From JBBQZP01 sp038207585 (lineage in GTDB: Bacteria; Pseudomonadota; Alphaproteobacteria; Rhodobacterales; Rhodobacteraceae): DNA of 64,000 bases. Positions 16,137 through 24,065 of this stretch are shown piece after piece. Every line of letters starts with the position of its first letter. Positions within the stretch are counted from its first letter, which is position 1. Under the pieces are notes generated by a model. That model was not told the DNA's origin. It saw nothing but the letters and a program-made list of their open reading frames with translations, and made no database searches. A program made the translations under genes and the position numbers. The stretch lies in NCBI GenBank assembly GCA_038207585.1, contig JBBQZP010000004.1:1-64000 (forward strand), in the 5' to 3' direction.

Positions 16137-18311
16137 ATGCTATTACGAAACGTCTGTGTCACCTCGGCTATCGCGCTTGCTTCTGCAATGCCTGTGCATG
16201 CCGAAATGGTCTTTAACCGGATTGCGAACGTTGCCACGCCCGGGAATATGGCTGCGGGTGAAGACGTTTCGCGCGAGACCAGCGCCGAGATCATCTCGGC
16301 CTCGGATGATGGCATGACGTTGGTTTATACCGACAGCCCGCTGGGTGTGATCGGTTTGGTCGATATCACCGACCCCAAGGCTCCAAAGCCGCTTGGCAAC
16401 ATCGATATGGGCGGAGAGCCGACAACGGCGCATTTCGTCGGCGGCAAGATTTTCGTCGGCGTGGATACGTCGGAGAGTTTCACCGCCCCGTCGGGCAAGC
16501 TTGTGACGGTGGATCTTGCCACCCGCAAAGTTGAGGCAGAGTGCGACATTGGCGGGCAGCCGGACTCGGTGGCACGCTCGGCCGATGGCAGCTTTCTTGC
16601 GATTGCGATTGAAAACCAGCGCGATGAAGACGTGAACGATGGCGCGATCCCGCAAATGCCCGCGGGCTATGTGGTCAAGATGGCGATCAAGGATGGGGTG
16701 GTCGATTGCGCGGGCCAGCAACGGATTGCGGTCACCGGTCTGGCCGAGGTGGGCGGCGACGATCCAGAGCCGGAGTTCATCGACATCAACGAACAGGGTG
16801 AGATTGCCCTGACGATGCAGGAAAACAACCATATCGTCGTGATCGGCGCGGATGGCACCGTTGCCAGCCATTTCAGTGCGGGCAGCGTTGATCTTGCGGG
16901 CATCGACACCAAACGCGACGGCAAACTGGATTTCTCGGGCAGCAAAGACGCCGTGGCGCGCGAACCGGACGGGATCAAATGGATTGATGCGGACCATTTC
17001 GCCATCGCCAACGAAGGCGATTGGCAGGGCGGGTCGCGCAGCTTTACGTTTTTCAACAAAGACGGCAGCGTGGTTTACGAATCCGGCCCAAGCCTCGAAC
17101 AGGCCATTGTCGCCATGGGCCATTACCCCGAACATCGCAGCCATTCCAAAGGGGTGGAACTTGAGTCGGTCGAGGCGGGGGTGTTCAATGGCACGCCCCT
17201 GCTGTTTGTCGGGTCCGAGCGCGCCTCGGTGATTGCCGTTTACGATGTCACCAACCCTGCCGCACCTGTGTTGCGCCAGATCCTTCCCTCGGGCGTCAGC
17301 CCCGAAGGCATGGTGGCGATCCCCCAGCGCAACCTGTTTGCCACGGCAAATGAGGTTGACCTCCGCGAGGACGGTCTCGCCCCGGCGCATGTGATGGTCT
17401 ACGAATTTGCCGACGGAACTGCCGCCTATCCCATGATCACGAGCGCTGGCAGCGATGCGCTGATCGGCTGGGGTGCATTGTCGGGCCTCGCGGCGGACCC
17501 TGCTGTTGCGGGCAGGCTTTATGCGGTCTCAGACAGCGTTTACGCCGCCCAACCGCGCATCTTTACGATTGATGCCACGCAAACTCCGGCCCGAATCACG
17601 GCGGAGATGACAGTGACCCGTGGTGGCGACGCTGCGCAAAAGCTGGACCTTGAGGGGATCGCGGCAGATGGCAACGGCGGGTTCTGGCTGGCATCAGAGG
17701 GGCGCAGCGACCGTCTGATCCCGCATGCGATCTACCATGTGGATGACACGGGCGAGATCAAGGAAGAGATCGGCCTGCCGCCCGAACTGCTGGACCATGA
17801 GACCCGTTTTGGCTTTGAAGGCATCACGGTTGACGGCGATTGGCTGTGGATGGCCGTGCAACGCGAATGGCGCGATGATCCCAAGGGCATGGTCAAACTG
17901 GTCGGCTATAACACGGCGGAGCAGACATGGGGGGCCGTTCATTACCCGCTCGAGACGCCTGCGGAAGGGGCGTGGATAGGCCTGTCTGAAATCACCAAGC
18001 ACGGCGACTGGTTCTATATCATCGAGCGTGACAACCAGATCGCGGGCAAGGCCAGCGTCAAACGGCTGTACCGCGTTGCCGCATCAGTCATGACGCCTGC
18101 CGCACTGGGCACCCCGCTTCCGGTGGCGGCGAAAGAGTTGGTGCGTGATCTTTTGCCGGATCTGGGCGTTCTGAACGGCTATACCGTCGACAAGATCGAG
18201 GGTTTTGCCATCGACGCCGCAGGCACCGGCTTTGTGGTCACCGACAATGACGGTGTCGACGACAGCTCGGGCGAGACGCTGTTCTGGTCGATTGGCACTA
18301 TTGATCAGTAG
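16137..18311 (+). CDS. Large secreted phytase-like/alkaline phosphatase-like protein
   Basis: Exported protein of 724 residues with a signal peptide (about 1-22, MPVHA|EM). Residues about 25-400 form a repeat-rich propeller of the choice-of-anchor/alkaline-phosphatase-like type (LVYTDSPLGVIGLVDITDPKAPKPLG and similar blades). Residues about 430-724 match the phytase-like esterase domain seen in the 447-residue protein at 7864 (KLDLEGIAADGNGGFWLASEGRSDRLIPHAI, RFGFEGITV). A Pho box lies upstream and a strong terminator follows. It is probably a periplasmic phosphoesterase induced by phosphate starvation; the substrate is unknown. Confidence 0.82.
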   Translation: MLLRNVCVTSAIALASAMPVHAEMVFNRIANVATPGNMAAGEDVSRETSAEIISASDDGMTLVYTDSPLGVIGLVDITDPKAPKPLGNIDMGGEPTTAHFVGGKIFVGVDTSESFTAPSGKLVTVDLATRKVEAECDIGGQPDSVARSADGSFLAIAIENQRDEDVNDGAIPQMPAGYVVKMAIKDGVVDCAGQQRIAVTGLAEVGGDDPEPEFIDINEQGEIALTMQENNHIVVIGADGTVASHFSAGSVDLAGIDTKRDGKLDFSGSKDAVAREPDGIKWIDADHFAIANEGDWQGGSRSFTFFNKDGSVVYESGPSLEQAIVAMGHYPEHRSHSKGVELESVEAGVFNGTPLLFVGSERASVIAVYDVTNPAAPVLRQILPSGVSPEGMVAIPQRNLFATANEVDLREDGLAPAHVMVYEFADGTAAYPMITSAGSDALIGWGALSGLAADPAVAGRLYAVSDSVYAAQPRIFTIDATQTPARITAEMTVTRGGDAAQKLDLEGIAADGNGGFWLASEGRSDRLIPHAIYHVDDTGEIKEEIGLPPELLDHETRFGFEGITVDGDWLWMAVQREWRDDPKGMVKLVGYNTAEQTWGAVHYPLETPAEGAWIGLSEITKHGDWFYIIERDNQIAGKASVKRLYRVAASVMTPAALGTPLPVAAKELVRDLLPDLGVLNGYTVDKIEGFAIDAAGTGFVVTDNDGVDDSSGETLFWSIGTIDQ

Positions 18312-18332
18312 CGCAAGGGCTTCGATCGCATG

Positions 18333-18370
18333 ATCACCCCCGCATGGAAACGTGCGGGGGTGATTTCATT
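18333..18370 (+). terminator. Rho-independent terminator of phytase-like gene
   Basis: A perfect 12-bp stem (ATCACCCCCGCA with TGCGGGGGTGAT, 8-base loop) is followed by TTCATT, 21 bases after the stop codon. It also separates this gene from the converging arsH. Confidence 0.8.
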
Positions 18371-18416
18371 CAGCCCTAGGCAACTGCGCAAGGGAAAGAA
18401 TGCTGCGCCACCGCCT

Positions 18417-19154
18417 TCAGGTCGCATCCGACAGGTTCACCCGCGCCATCAGCGCCTGCGCCGACTCCTTGCGTTCGGAATAGCGGTCCACCAGATAGTC
18501 GGCGCGGTCGCGGGTTAGCGGGGTGAATTTCATCAACTCCTCCATCACATCAACGATCCGATCATACAGCGGTGAGGGGCGCATCCGCCCCGCCTCATCA
18601 AATTCCTGAAATGCCTTGGGGCTCGAGGATTGGTTGGGGATCGTGATCATTCGCATCCAGCGACCCAGAATACGCATCTGATTGACAGCGTTGAAACTTT
18701 GCGACCCACCCGACACCTGCATCACCGCAAGCGTCTTGCCTTGGGTCGGGCGCACCGCCCCATCCGACAGGGGAATCCAGTCGATTTGCGTTTTCATCAC
18801 GCCTGTCATCGCGCCGTGCCGTTCTGGTGATGACCAAACCATGCCTTCGGACCACACAACCAGGTCGCGCAACTGCTGGACCCTTGGGTGGGCCGCATCC
18901 ACACCATCATCGACCAGCGGCAGGCCTGCGGGGTTGAAAAACCGTACCTCGGCGCCAAGCCGGGTCAAAATGCGCCCGGCTTCCTCTGCCGACAACCGGC
19001 TAAAGGCGCGCGGGCGCAACGAGCCGTAAAGGACAAGGATACGCGGCGCATGGGTTTTTGGCGGCGGTGTCAGCAATGCTGCGGTGTCTATGCCGGGCAA
19101 CAGCGCCGGTTCGATGTTGGGCGTATCAGACAAGGCGGTTCCCTTTCGCGTCAA
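18417..19154 (-). CDS. arsH: Arsenical resistance NADPH-dependent FMN reductase ArsH
   Basis: Cytoplasmic flavoprotein of up to 245 residues. The LVLYGSLRPRAFSR loop (about 40-53) binds the FMN phosphate, and SPERHGAMTGVMKTQIDW and QVSGGSQSFNAVNQMRILGRWM are ArsH-typical. Members oxidise trivalent organoarsenicals. It overlaps the end of arsC: ATG 19154 gives a 29-base overlap, while TTG 19133 after AAGGGA would shorten the overlap to about 8 bases. Last gene of acr3-arsC-arsH. Confidence 0.92.
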   Translation of the reverse strand: MTRKGTALSDTPNIEPALLPGIDTAALLTPPPKTHAPRILVLYGSLRPRAFSRLSAEEAGRILTRLGAEVRFFNPAGLPLVDDGVDAAHPRVQQLRDLVVWSEGMVWSSPERHGAMTGVMKTQIDWIPLSDGAVRPTQGKTLAVMQVSGGSQSFNAVNQMRILGRWMRMITIPNQSSSPKAFQEFDEAGRMRPSPLYDRIVDVMEELMKFTPLTRDRADYLVDRYSERKESAQALMARVNLSDAT

Positions 19155-19554
19155 TGATCAATCCGCCGTCCTCCTTGGCCAAGGGGCCGGGGGGCAGGCG
19201 GTCCAGCAGGTCCAGCACGGCCTCGGACGGGCGGCACAGGCGCACGCCTTTGGGGGTGCAGACGATGGGGCGATTGACCAGAATGGGGTGCGCGACCATG
19301 GCGTCCAGCAGGGCCTCGTCCGTGGTGTCATCAGCCGTCAGGCCCAAAGCCGCGGCCGGGGATTTTGAGGCGCGCAGCGCTTGACGCGGGGTGATATTGG
19401 CAGCCGCAAACAGCGCCATTAGCTGTGGCCGGGTCCAACCCTCCGTCACATACTCAATCACGACCGGCATGTAACCAGCGGCCCGGATGATTTCCAGCAC
19501 ATTGCGCGAGGTGCCGCAATCGGGGTTGTGGTGGATGACGACGGGAAAGCTCAT
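19126..19554 (-). CDS. arsC: Glutaredoxin-dependent arsenate reductase ArsC
   Basis: This 142-residue thioredoxin-fold protein has the active site HHNPDCGTSRN with catalytic Cys13, as in the plasmid R773 enzyme. Downstream, HPILVNRPIVCTPKGVRLCRPSE carries the Arg residues that bind arsenate. It reduces arsenate to arsenite for export. It overlaps acr3 by 4 bases upstream. With acr3 broken, arsenite made here would have no exporter from this operon. Confidence 0.93.
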   Translation of the reverse strand: MSFPVVIHHNPDCGTSRNVLEIIRAAGYMPVVIEYVTEGWTRPQLMALFAAANITPRQALRASKSPAAALGLTADDTTDEALLDAMVAHPILVNRPIVCTPKGVRLCRPSEAVLDLLDRLPPGPLAKEDGGLIIDAKGNRLV

Positions 19555-20110
19555 GTGGGAAACCTTTCGTGGGTTCGGTTGGCAAAGGCGACCAGAGACA
19601 GCATGACCGGCACCTCGACCAGCACACCGACAACAGTCACCAAGGCCGCCCCCGAGTTCAGGCCGAACAGACCAATGGCCACCGCAACCGCCAGTTCAAA
19701 GAAATTCGACGTGCCGATCAGCGCGCAGGGTGCGGCGATGTTGTGCGGCAGCTTCCATGCCCAGGCGGCGGCATACCCCAGTGCGAAAATGCCATAAGAT
19801 TGGATGATGATTGGCACCGCCAGCAGCGCAATCAGCCCCGGTTGCGCCAGAATGACCGGCCCCTAAAAACCGAACAGCAACACCACCGTCAGCAAAAGCC
19901 CTATCATCGAAGCGGGCTTGATGCGCGCGGTGAAACCCGCCACCGCTGCCTCGGCCCCGCGCGCCATCAGCACCGAGCGTGTGGCCACCCCGGCCGCCAG
20001 CGGGATCACCACATACAGCACGGTTGACAGGATCAGCGTTGCCCAGGGCACGGCAATGTCGGTGACGCCAAGCAAAAACGCAACAATCGGCGTCAGATCA
20101 CTGCCAGAGG
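19551..20110 (-). pseudogene. acr3: ACR3-family arsenite exporter, truncated with nonsense codon
   Basis: One reading frame runs from about 20110 to 19551 and covers the C-terminal half of an ACR3 (BASS superfamily) arsenite efflux permease. It includes TPIVAFLLGVTDIAVPW, LLTVVLLFGF and LIGTSNFFELAVAVAIGLFGLNSGAALVTVVGVL. A TAG at 19863-19865 interrupts it where relatives have Gln (FGF-Q-G), a single C-to-T change. The N-terminal half, including the first membrane segments, is missing at a junction with UvrD-like sequence near 20095-20125. Two independent lesions make it a pseudogene. Confidence 0.85.
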
Positions 20111-20484
20111 ACCAGATAAAGCTCTCGGATATAGGGGTACTCTGCGCGCGCCGTGCGGATGCGGACCGCGTTCGGGTTGCGCTGCGCGCCGCTGGCATGG
20201 AGACGGTGATGCTCCAATCAGGGGCGGACGACCGGTCTGTTCAGGGGGTCCGGATCACAACAGTGCACCGAGCTAAGGGGCTCGAGTTCTTCACGGTAGC
20301 GATCCCCTTCTTGTCCGACACAGCGTTTCCCCCGCCGGGAGCGCTTCGCACCGCAGTCGGCGCGGCGGACCGGGAAGACATCGTTACCCAATACCGGTCC
20401 CTCCTCCATGTCGCTGCGACGCGGGCGAAAAAGGCGTTGCGGGTTTCTTGGTCTGGGGCGCTGTCAAGTCTAGTCAGATCGTAA
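20105..20484 (+). pseudogene. UvrD/Rep-type helicase, C-terminal fragment
   Basis: The last 120 or so residues of this frame match the end of a superfamily 1A helicase: DIGVLCARRADADRV, motif V RITTVHRAKGLEFFTVAI, and motif VI YRSLLHVAATRAKKALRVS, then a stop at 20484. Motifs I-IV are absent, because upstream sequence is the shadow of acr3. No start codon or ribosome site belongs to it. It is the remnant of a gene that lay to the left, or that was cut when the phn-ars segment was joined here. Confidence 0.8.
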
Positions 20485-20682
20485 GCGGCTTTTCCAATTC
20501 AACAGGTAGGCTGGCTAAACTGCACCCTAAGTGCATAGAACTGTAACTGATATGAGCTGCGCTAGGTCATGAAGTGCACACCATTTGCACAGATAAGTCA
20601 CTAAGCTATTGTTTAAAATCAGACAATAGTAACTCCGGCGGGGATATTTTTGCCGGTAAGAAGCCTGGCGCAGCGACGGGTG
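20485..20682. other. AT-rich intergenic region with stem-loops
   Basis: This 198-base gap is clearly AT-richer than the surroundings. CTATTGT (20606) and ACAATAG (20623) form a 7-bp stem. A copy of the recurrent intergenic motif CTCCGGCGGGGATATTTTTG begins at 20633. I see no gene, no tRNA and no recognisable attachment site. Confidence 0.5.
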
Positions 20683-20922
20683 TCAGGCTTTCGGCGTTTG
20701 GGTCCGGTAGCTGCCTTCGGGCAGATTCAGGGCGGCTGTCAGGTCACGGACCTGCGCCAGTGACAGCGTCAGGCGCATGAGGTTACCCGTGCGGGCGTCA
20801 AGCTGTTCCAGCGTCACGCAATCTTCAAATGCGCAGATCGTCACGTCTTCCTGCAAGGCAACACTGCCCTCGTCAATCAGGGTGATCACGGTCGCGTCGA
20901 ATTCATGCTCGATGGTAAACAT
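20683..20922 (-). CDS. Small conserved hypothetical protein
   Basis: A 79-residue acidic protein (MFTIEHEFDATVITLIDEG...). It has alternating strands in the first half and an amphipathic RLTLSLAQVRDLTAALNLPEGSYR end, which looks like a compact alpha/beta fold. I recall similar short proteins in Rhodobacteraceae but know no function. It stands alone and is divergent from the M48 lipoprotein gene. Confidence 0.6.
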   Translation of the reverse strand: MFTIEHEFDATVITLIDEGSVALQEDVTICAFEDCVTLEQLDARTGNLMRLTLSLAQVRDLTAALNLPEGSYRTQTPKA

Positions 20923-21088
20923 AAGCGCAGTCTAGGACCGCAGCGATGGCGGTTCAACGCAAAAAGCCGCGTAGGTCGCCTGCACTTTGATGTGAGCGGG
21001 CCTTTCGTTCGCCACGGATTTTGCTAGTCTTACGTACGGCTTGCATTGCGGTCAGGGTGCGGCTTTCCCTCTGGATTGAAAGAACCTT

Positions 21089-21829
21089 ATGCGCGCCTCT
21101 TTTTCCCTTGCCCTGATCGCGGTCCTGACGGCGTGCGGCGTGCCGACCCCGGATGCCGCTCCCGGTGATCCGTCGGCGCAATCCCCGGCGCTGAACGTGG
21201 TGCCGCCTGCCGGGCAACTGCCGACCACAGTAGCTGCGCGCAATTTCGTTGATGTCGTAAGCCGGGTCGAACCGGTGGCCGAGGCGTTGTGCCGCGCGCG
21301 CACGACGGGTGTGAACTGCGATCTGCGCATTGTCGTCGACAACCGCCCCGGCCTGCCGCCGAACGCCTTTCAGACCGTTGACCGGCGCGGGCGGCCCATC
21401 GTCGGCTTTACGCTGGCGCTGATTGCCGATGCCCGCAACGAGGATGAGCTGGCTTTTGTGCTGGGGCACGAGGCGTCGCACCACATCGGCGGCCACATTC
21501 CGCGCCAACGTGAAGAGGCGCTGAAAAGCGCCGTTCTGGCCAGCGCCATCGCCCAGGCTTCGGGGGCGGATGCGCAGACCGCGCGCGAGGTCGGCAATAT
21601 CGGTGCCAGCATCGGCGCGCGCACCTATTCCAAACAGTTCGAGCTGGAGGCCGACGCGCTGGGATCGGAAATTGCGTTGCGCGCCGGTTTTGACCCCATC
21701 AGGGGCGCGCAGTTCTTCAACCGTCTGCCCGACAGCCGCGACGATTTTCTGGGCAGCCACCCGCCCAACGCGCAGCGCATCGCGATTGTGCGTGCCACCG
21801 TTGCCAGATTGCGGAACGGACAGCCGTAG
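21089..21829 (+). CDS. M48-family metallopeptidase lipoprotein
   Basis: This 246-residue protein begins with a lipoprotein signal (lipobox LTAC, Cys16). It has the zinc-protease motif HEASH (127-131) within LGHEASHHIGGH, and a downstream FELEADALGSEIALRAGFDP helix that gives the third ligand. It is likely anchored in the periplasm and acts in envelope protein quality control, as BepA/LoiP-like peptidases do. The gene stands alone; the next gene starts 88 bases later. Confidence 0.9.
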   Translation: MRASFSLALIAVLTACGVPTPDAAPGDPSAQSPALNVVPPAGQLPTTVAARNFVDVVSRVEPVAEALCRARTTGVNCDLRIVVDNRPGLPPNAFQTVDRRGRPIVGFTLALIADARNEDELAFVLGHEASHHIGGHIPRQREEALKSAVLASAIAQASGADAQTAREVGNIGASIGARTYSKQFELEADALGSEIALRAGFDPIRGAQFFNRLPDSRDDFLGSHPPNAQRIAIVRATVARLRNGQP

Positions 21830-21916
21830 AGGGGCGTTCTGCTTGTAACCCGGCGGGCCGCGCGGCACTGTCTGAACAATGCGCATGTTACGGTGGCGAA
21901 AAGGGGGGCGGCTGGC

Positions 21917-23134
21917 ATGATTTCCAAATGGCGCTGGGCAGTGGCGCGGGTGCTGCAGCAGCTTTGGGTGCGCGCGCTTATTTCGGCCCTTCTGGGTGTG
22001 GCTACGGCGATGGTTGCACCGGTGGTGGCGCCGTTCATTCCCTCAAACCTCGCGGTCAATCTGGGCGCGGGCGCGGTGGAGCAGGTGCTGGTCATTCTGG
22101 CTTCAAGCCTGTTGTCGGTCACCACCTTTTCGCTGGGCATCATGGTGACGGCGTTTTCCTTTGCCTCGGGGTCAGTCACGCCGCGCGCAACCGCGCTTTT
22201 GCAAGAGGATCAGACGGCGCAAAAGGTGATCTCCACCTTTCTGGGCGGCTTCATCTTCAGCCTTGTCTGTGTCATCGGGCTGAAGGCAGGCTATTACTCG
22301 GACTCGGGCCGGCTTGTGCTGTTTGCCGCGACGATCATTCTGGTCATTCTGATCGTGATTGCCATGCTGCGCTGGATCCAGCATCTGACCCGGTTCGGCC
22401 TGCGTAGCGATACCCATGACCGGGTCGAGGCGGCGGCGGTAGAGGCGATGACGCGGCGGATCCAGCACCCCACTCTGGGCGGGCATACGGGTCTGGGGGC
22501 ACCGCCGCAGGGGGCAGCGGTCATCACCGCCGGAACCATCGGTTACATCCGCTATATCGACGTGACTTCGCTGCAGTCGATTGCCGAAAAGAACGGCCTG
22601 CGCATCCATCTGGCAGAGCTTCCGGGGGCTTTCGTGCATGAGGCGAGCCCGCTTTTGCATGTCGAAGGCGGGGCGGCACCCGAAGGCCTGCGCGCCGCAT
22701 TCGGCATTGGCGCCGAACGGACGTTCGAGCAGGATCCGCGCTTTGGCCTGTGCGTGTTGTCGGAAATTGCCGAACGCGCCCTGTCGCCGGCGGTGAATGA
22801 CCCCGGCAGCGCGATTGATGTGCTGAGCCGTCTGGTCCGGGTTCTGGCCGTCTGGGACGACGGCGCACGGGGAACGCTGGATTGCCCGCAGGTCTGGGTG
22901 CCGCGGCTTGCCGTGGATGACCTGTTCAACGATGCGTTTTCGGCCATTGCGCGTGACGGCGCGGGCAATATCGGCGTGCAGATCAGGTTGCAAAAGGCGC
23001 TTGGCGCGCTGGTGGCGATGGACAGTGCGACCTTTTCGGCGGCAGCGTCACGTCAGTCAGCGCAGGCGCTGCAGCGGGCCGACGCGCATTTGCTGCCGTT
23101 CGAAGCAGAGGCGTTGCGCGCAGCAGCGCTATAG
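21917..23134 (+). CDS. DUF2254 predicted membrane protein
   Basis: A 405-residue protein with four hydrophobic segments in the first 170 residues (ALISALLGVATAMVAPVVAPF, LVILASSLLSVTTFSLGIMVTAF, FLGGFIFSLVCVIGL and LVLFAATIILVILIVIAML). A soluble domain follows with GYIRYIDVTSLQSIAEKNGLRIHL and ALSPAVNDPGSAIDVLSRLVRVL, which is characteristic of DUF2254. The start is placed at ATG 21917 after AGGGGGGCGG; an in-frame start at 21893 is possible. Role unknown; an ion-channel-like function has been suggested only by topology. Confidence 0.85.
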   Translation: MISKWRWAVARVLQQLWVRALISALLGVATAMVAPVVAPFIPSNLAVNLGAGAVEQVLVILASSLLSVTTFSLGIMVTAFSFASGSVTPRATALLQEDQTAQKVISTFLGGFIFSLVCVIGLKAGYYSDSGRLVLFAATIILVILIVIAMLRWIQHLTRFGLRSDTHDRVEAAAVEAMTRRIQHPTLGGHTGLGAPPQGAAVITAGTIGYIRYIDVTSLQSIAEKNGLRIHLAELPGAFVHEASPLLHVEGGAAPEGLRAAFGIGAERTFEQDPRFGLCVLSEIAERALSPAVNDPGSAIDVLSRLVRVLAVWDDGARGTLDCPQVWVPRLAVDDLFNDAFSAIARDGAGNIGVQIRLQKALGALVAMDSATFSAAASRQSAQALQRADAHLLPFEAEALRAAAL

Positions 23135-23141
23135 GGCGCGG

Positions 23142-23379
23142 TTACAGCGCCTTGTGCGAGCCGTCGCACATCGGCGCGTTTTTGGTGTGCTTGCAGGCGC
23201 AGAAAAAGACTGGCTTTGCCTCGGTCGCGGTGTATTTCATCGGGGCGAAATCGCTGCCCTTGTGGCTGCCATCACAAAACGGCTGGTTCGCCGATTGGCC
23301 GCACGCGCACCAGAAATAGGATTTTCCGGCCTCGACATCGACCTTGATGGGGGCTGTGGCGGCAATTTTTCGGGGTCAT
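23142..23379 (-). pseudogene. CDGSH iron-sulfur protein, frameshifted near start
   Basis: The main frame encodes KVDVEAGKSYFWCACG...PFCDGSHKGS and KPVFFCACKHTKNAPMCDGSHKAL, two C-x-C...CDGSH iron-sulfur sites typical of small 2Fe-2S proteins. It has no start codon of its own. ATG 23379, with AGGAA five to nine bases upstream, reads MTPK and then enters the wrong frame at a run of five A residues (five T on the plus strand, 23366-23370). Four A residues would give MTPKIAATAPIKVDV in one frame. So it is a one-base insertion, a sequencing error, or a slippage site. Confidence 0.82.
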
Positions 23380-23389
23380 GGGGTTTCCT

Positions 23390-23998
23390 TCAGCGGTGGG
23401 ACCAGTCGTCGGGGTTGGCGGAGTTGCCGGGCGACAGGCCAAGGATATCGCCATCCGTGCTGCACCCTAACCCCAGAACGGTGCGGTTGGCATAGGAAAA
23501 ATACGCGGTGACCTGATTGATCTCTAGCACTTCACCGTCCGACCAGCCCGCCGCGCGCAAGCCGTCAACGGTGGCTTGGGTGATGCTGGCCGGGTGTTCG
23601 GTCAGCGCCTTTGCATAGTGCATCGCCAGCTTTTGCGCGTCGGTCAGCGGGGCCGCGTCGAGACTGCCCGCCTCCATCGCCGCGCGCAGGGCGGTTGCTT
23701 TGGCGGGATCGTTCAGCAACCGCTCCAGCCCGGCAAAGTGATGTTCCACACAATAGCCGCAGCGGTTCAGCATGCTGACCCAGACGCCCAGCGTTTCCAG
23801 AAACCATTTCGGCACGGTATTGGCGGAATGATGCAGGACGTATTTGTAAACCGCCATATGCGCCTCCATCGTATGGGGGCGCAGCGAGTGCATCATCATG
23901 ATGTTGTCGACATTATCGCCGGGGCCTTTGACGCGGTCGTAAAGCTGGCGGAGTTTGCCGGAGGACTGGTCGTAGGGGATGGTGGGGATGAAGGGCAT
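23390..23998 (-). CDS. Peroxidase-related AhpD/carboxymuconolactone decarboxylase-family protein
   Basis: This 202-residue all-helical protein has the redox motif CGYCVEHH (Cys80, Cys83, His87) of AhpD-like alkylhydroperoxidases. Upstream, FLETLGVWVSMLNRC and downstream, LTDAQKLAMHYAKALTEHP fit the uncharacterised peroxidase-related subfamily. Start ATG 23998 (MPFIPTIPYD) is the usual start of that family. The upstream frame extension runs into the AbiC-like gene and is not coding. It is 10 bases upstream of the CDGSH gene, so both may form one oxidative-stress transcript. Confidence 0.88.
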   Translation of the reverse strand: MPFIPTIPYDQSSGKLRQLYDRVKGPGDNVDNIMMMHSLRPHTMEAHMAVYKYVLHHSANTVPKWFLETLGVWVSMLNRCGYCVEHHFAGLERLLNDPAKATALRAAMEAGSLDAAPLTDAQKLAMHYAKALTEHPASITQATVDGLRAAGWSDGEVLEINQVTAYFSYANRTVLGLGCSTDGDILGLSPGNSANPDDWSHR

Positions 23999-24065
23999 GG
24001 GGGGGGCTTTCGAAGCTGTAACTGGTTGTTTACACAATGGATCATAGTCACGTCGTTTTATCAAT

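Noticed and set aside
16143..17390. 415-codon minus-strand frame
   Set aside because: Antisense to the large phytase-like gene, which has signal peptide, Pho box and terminator.
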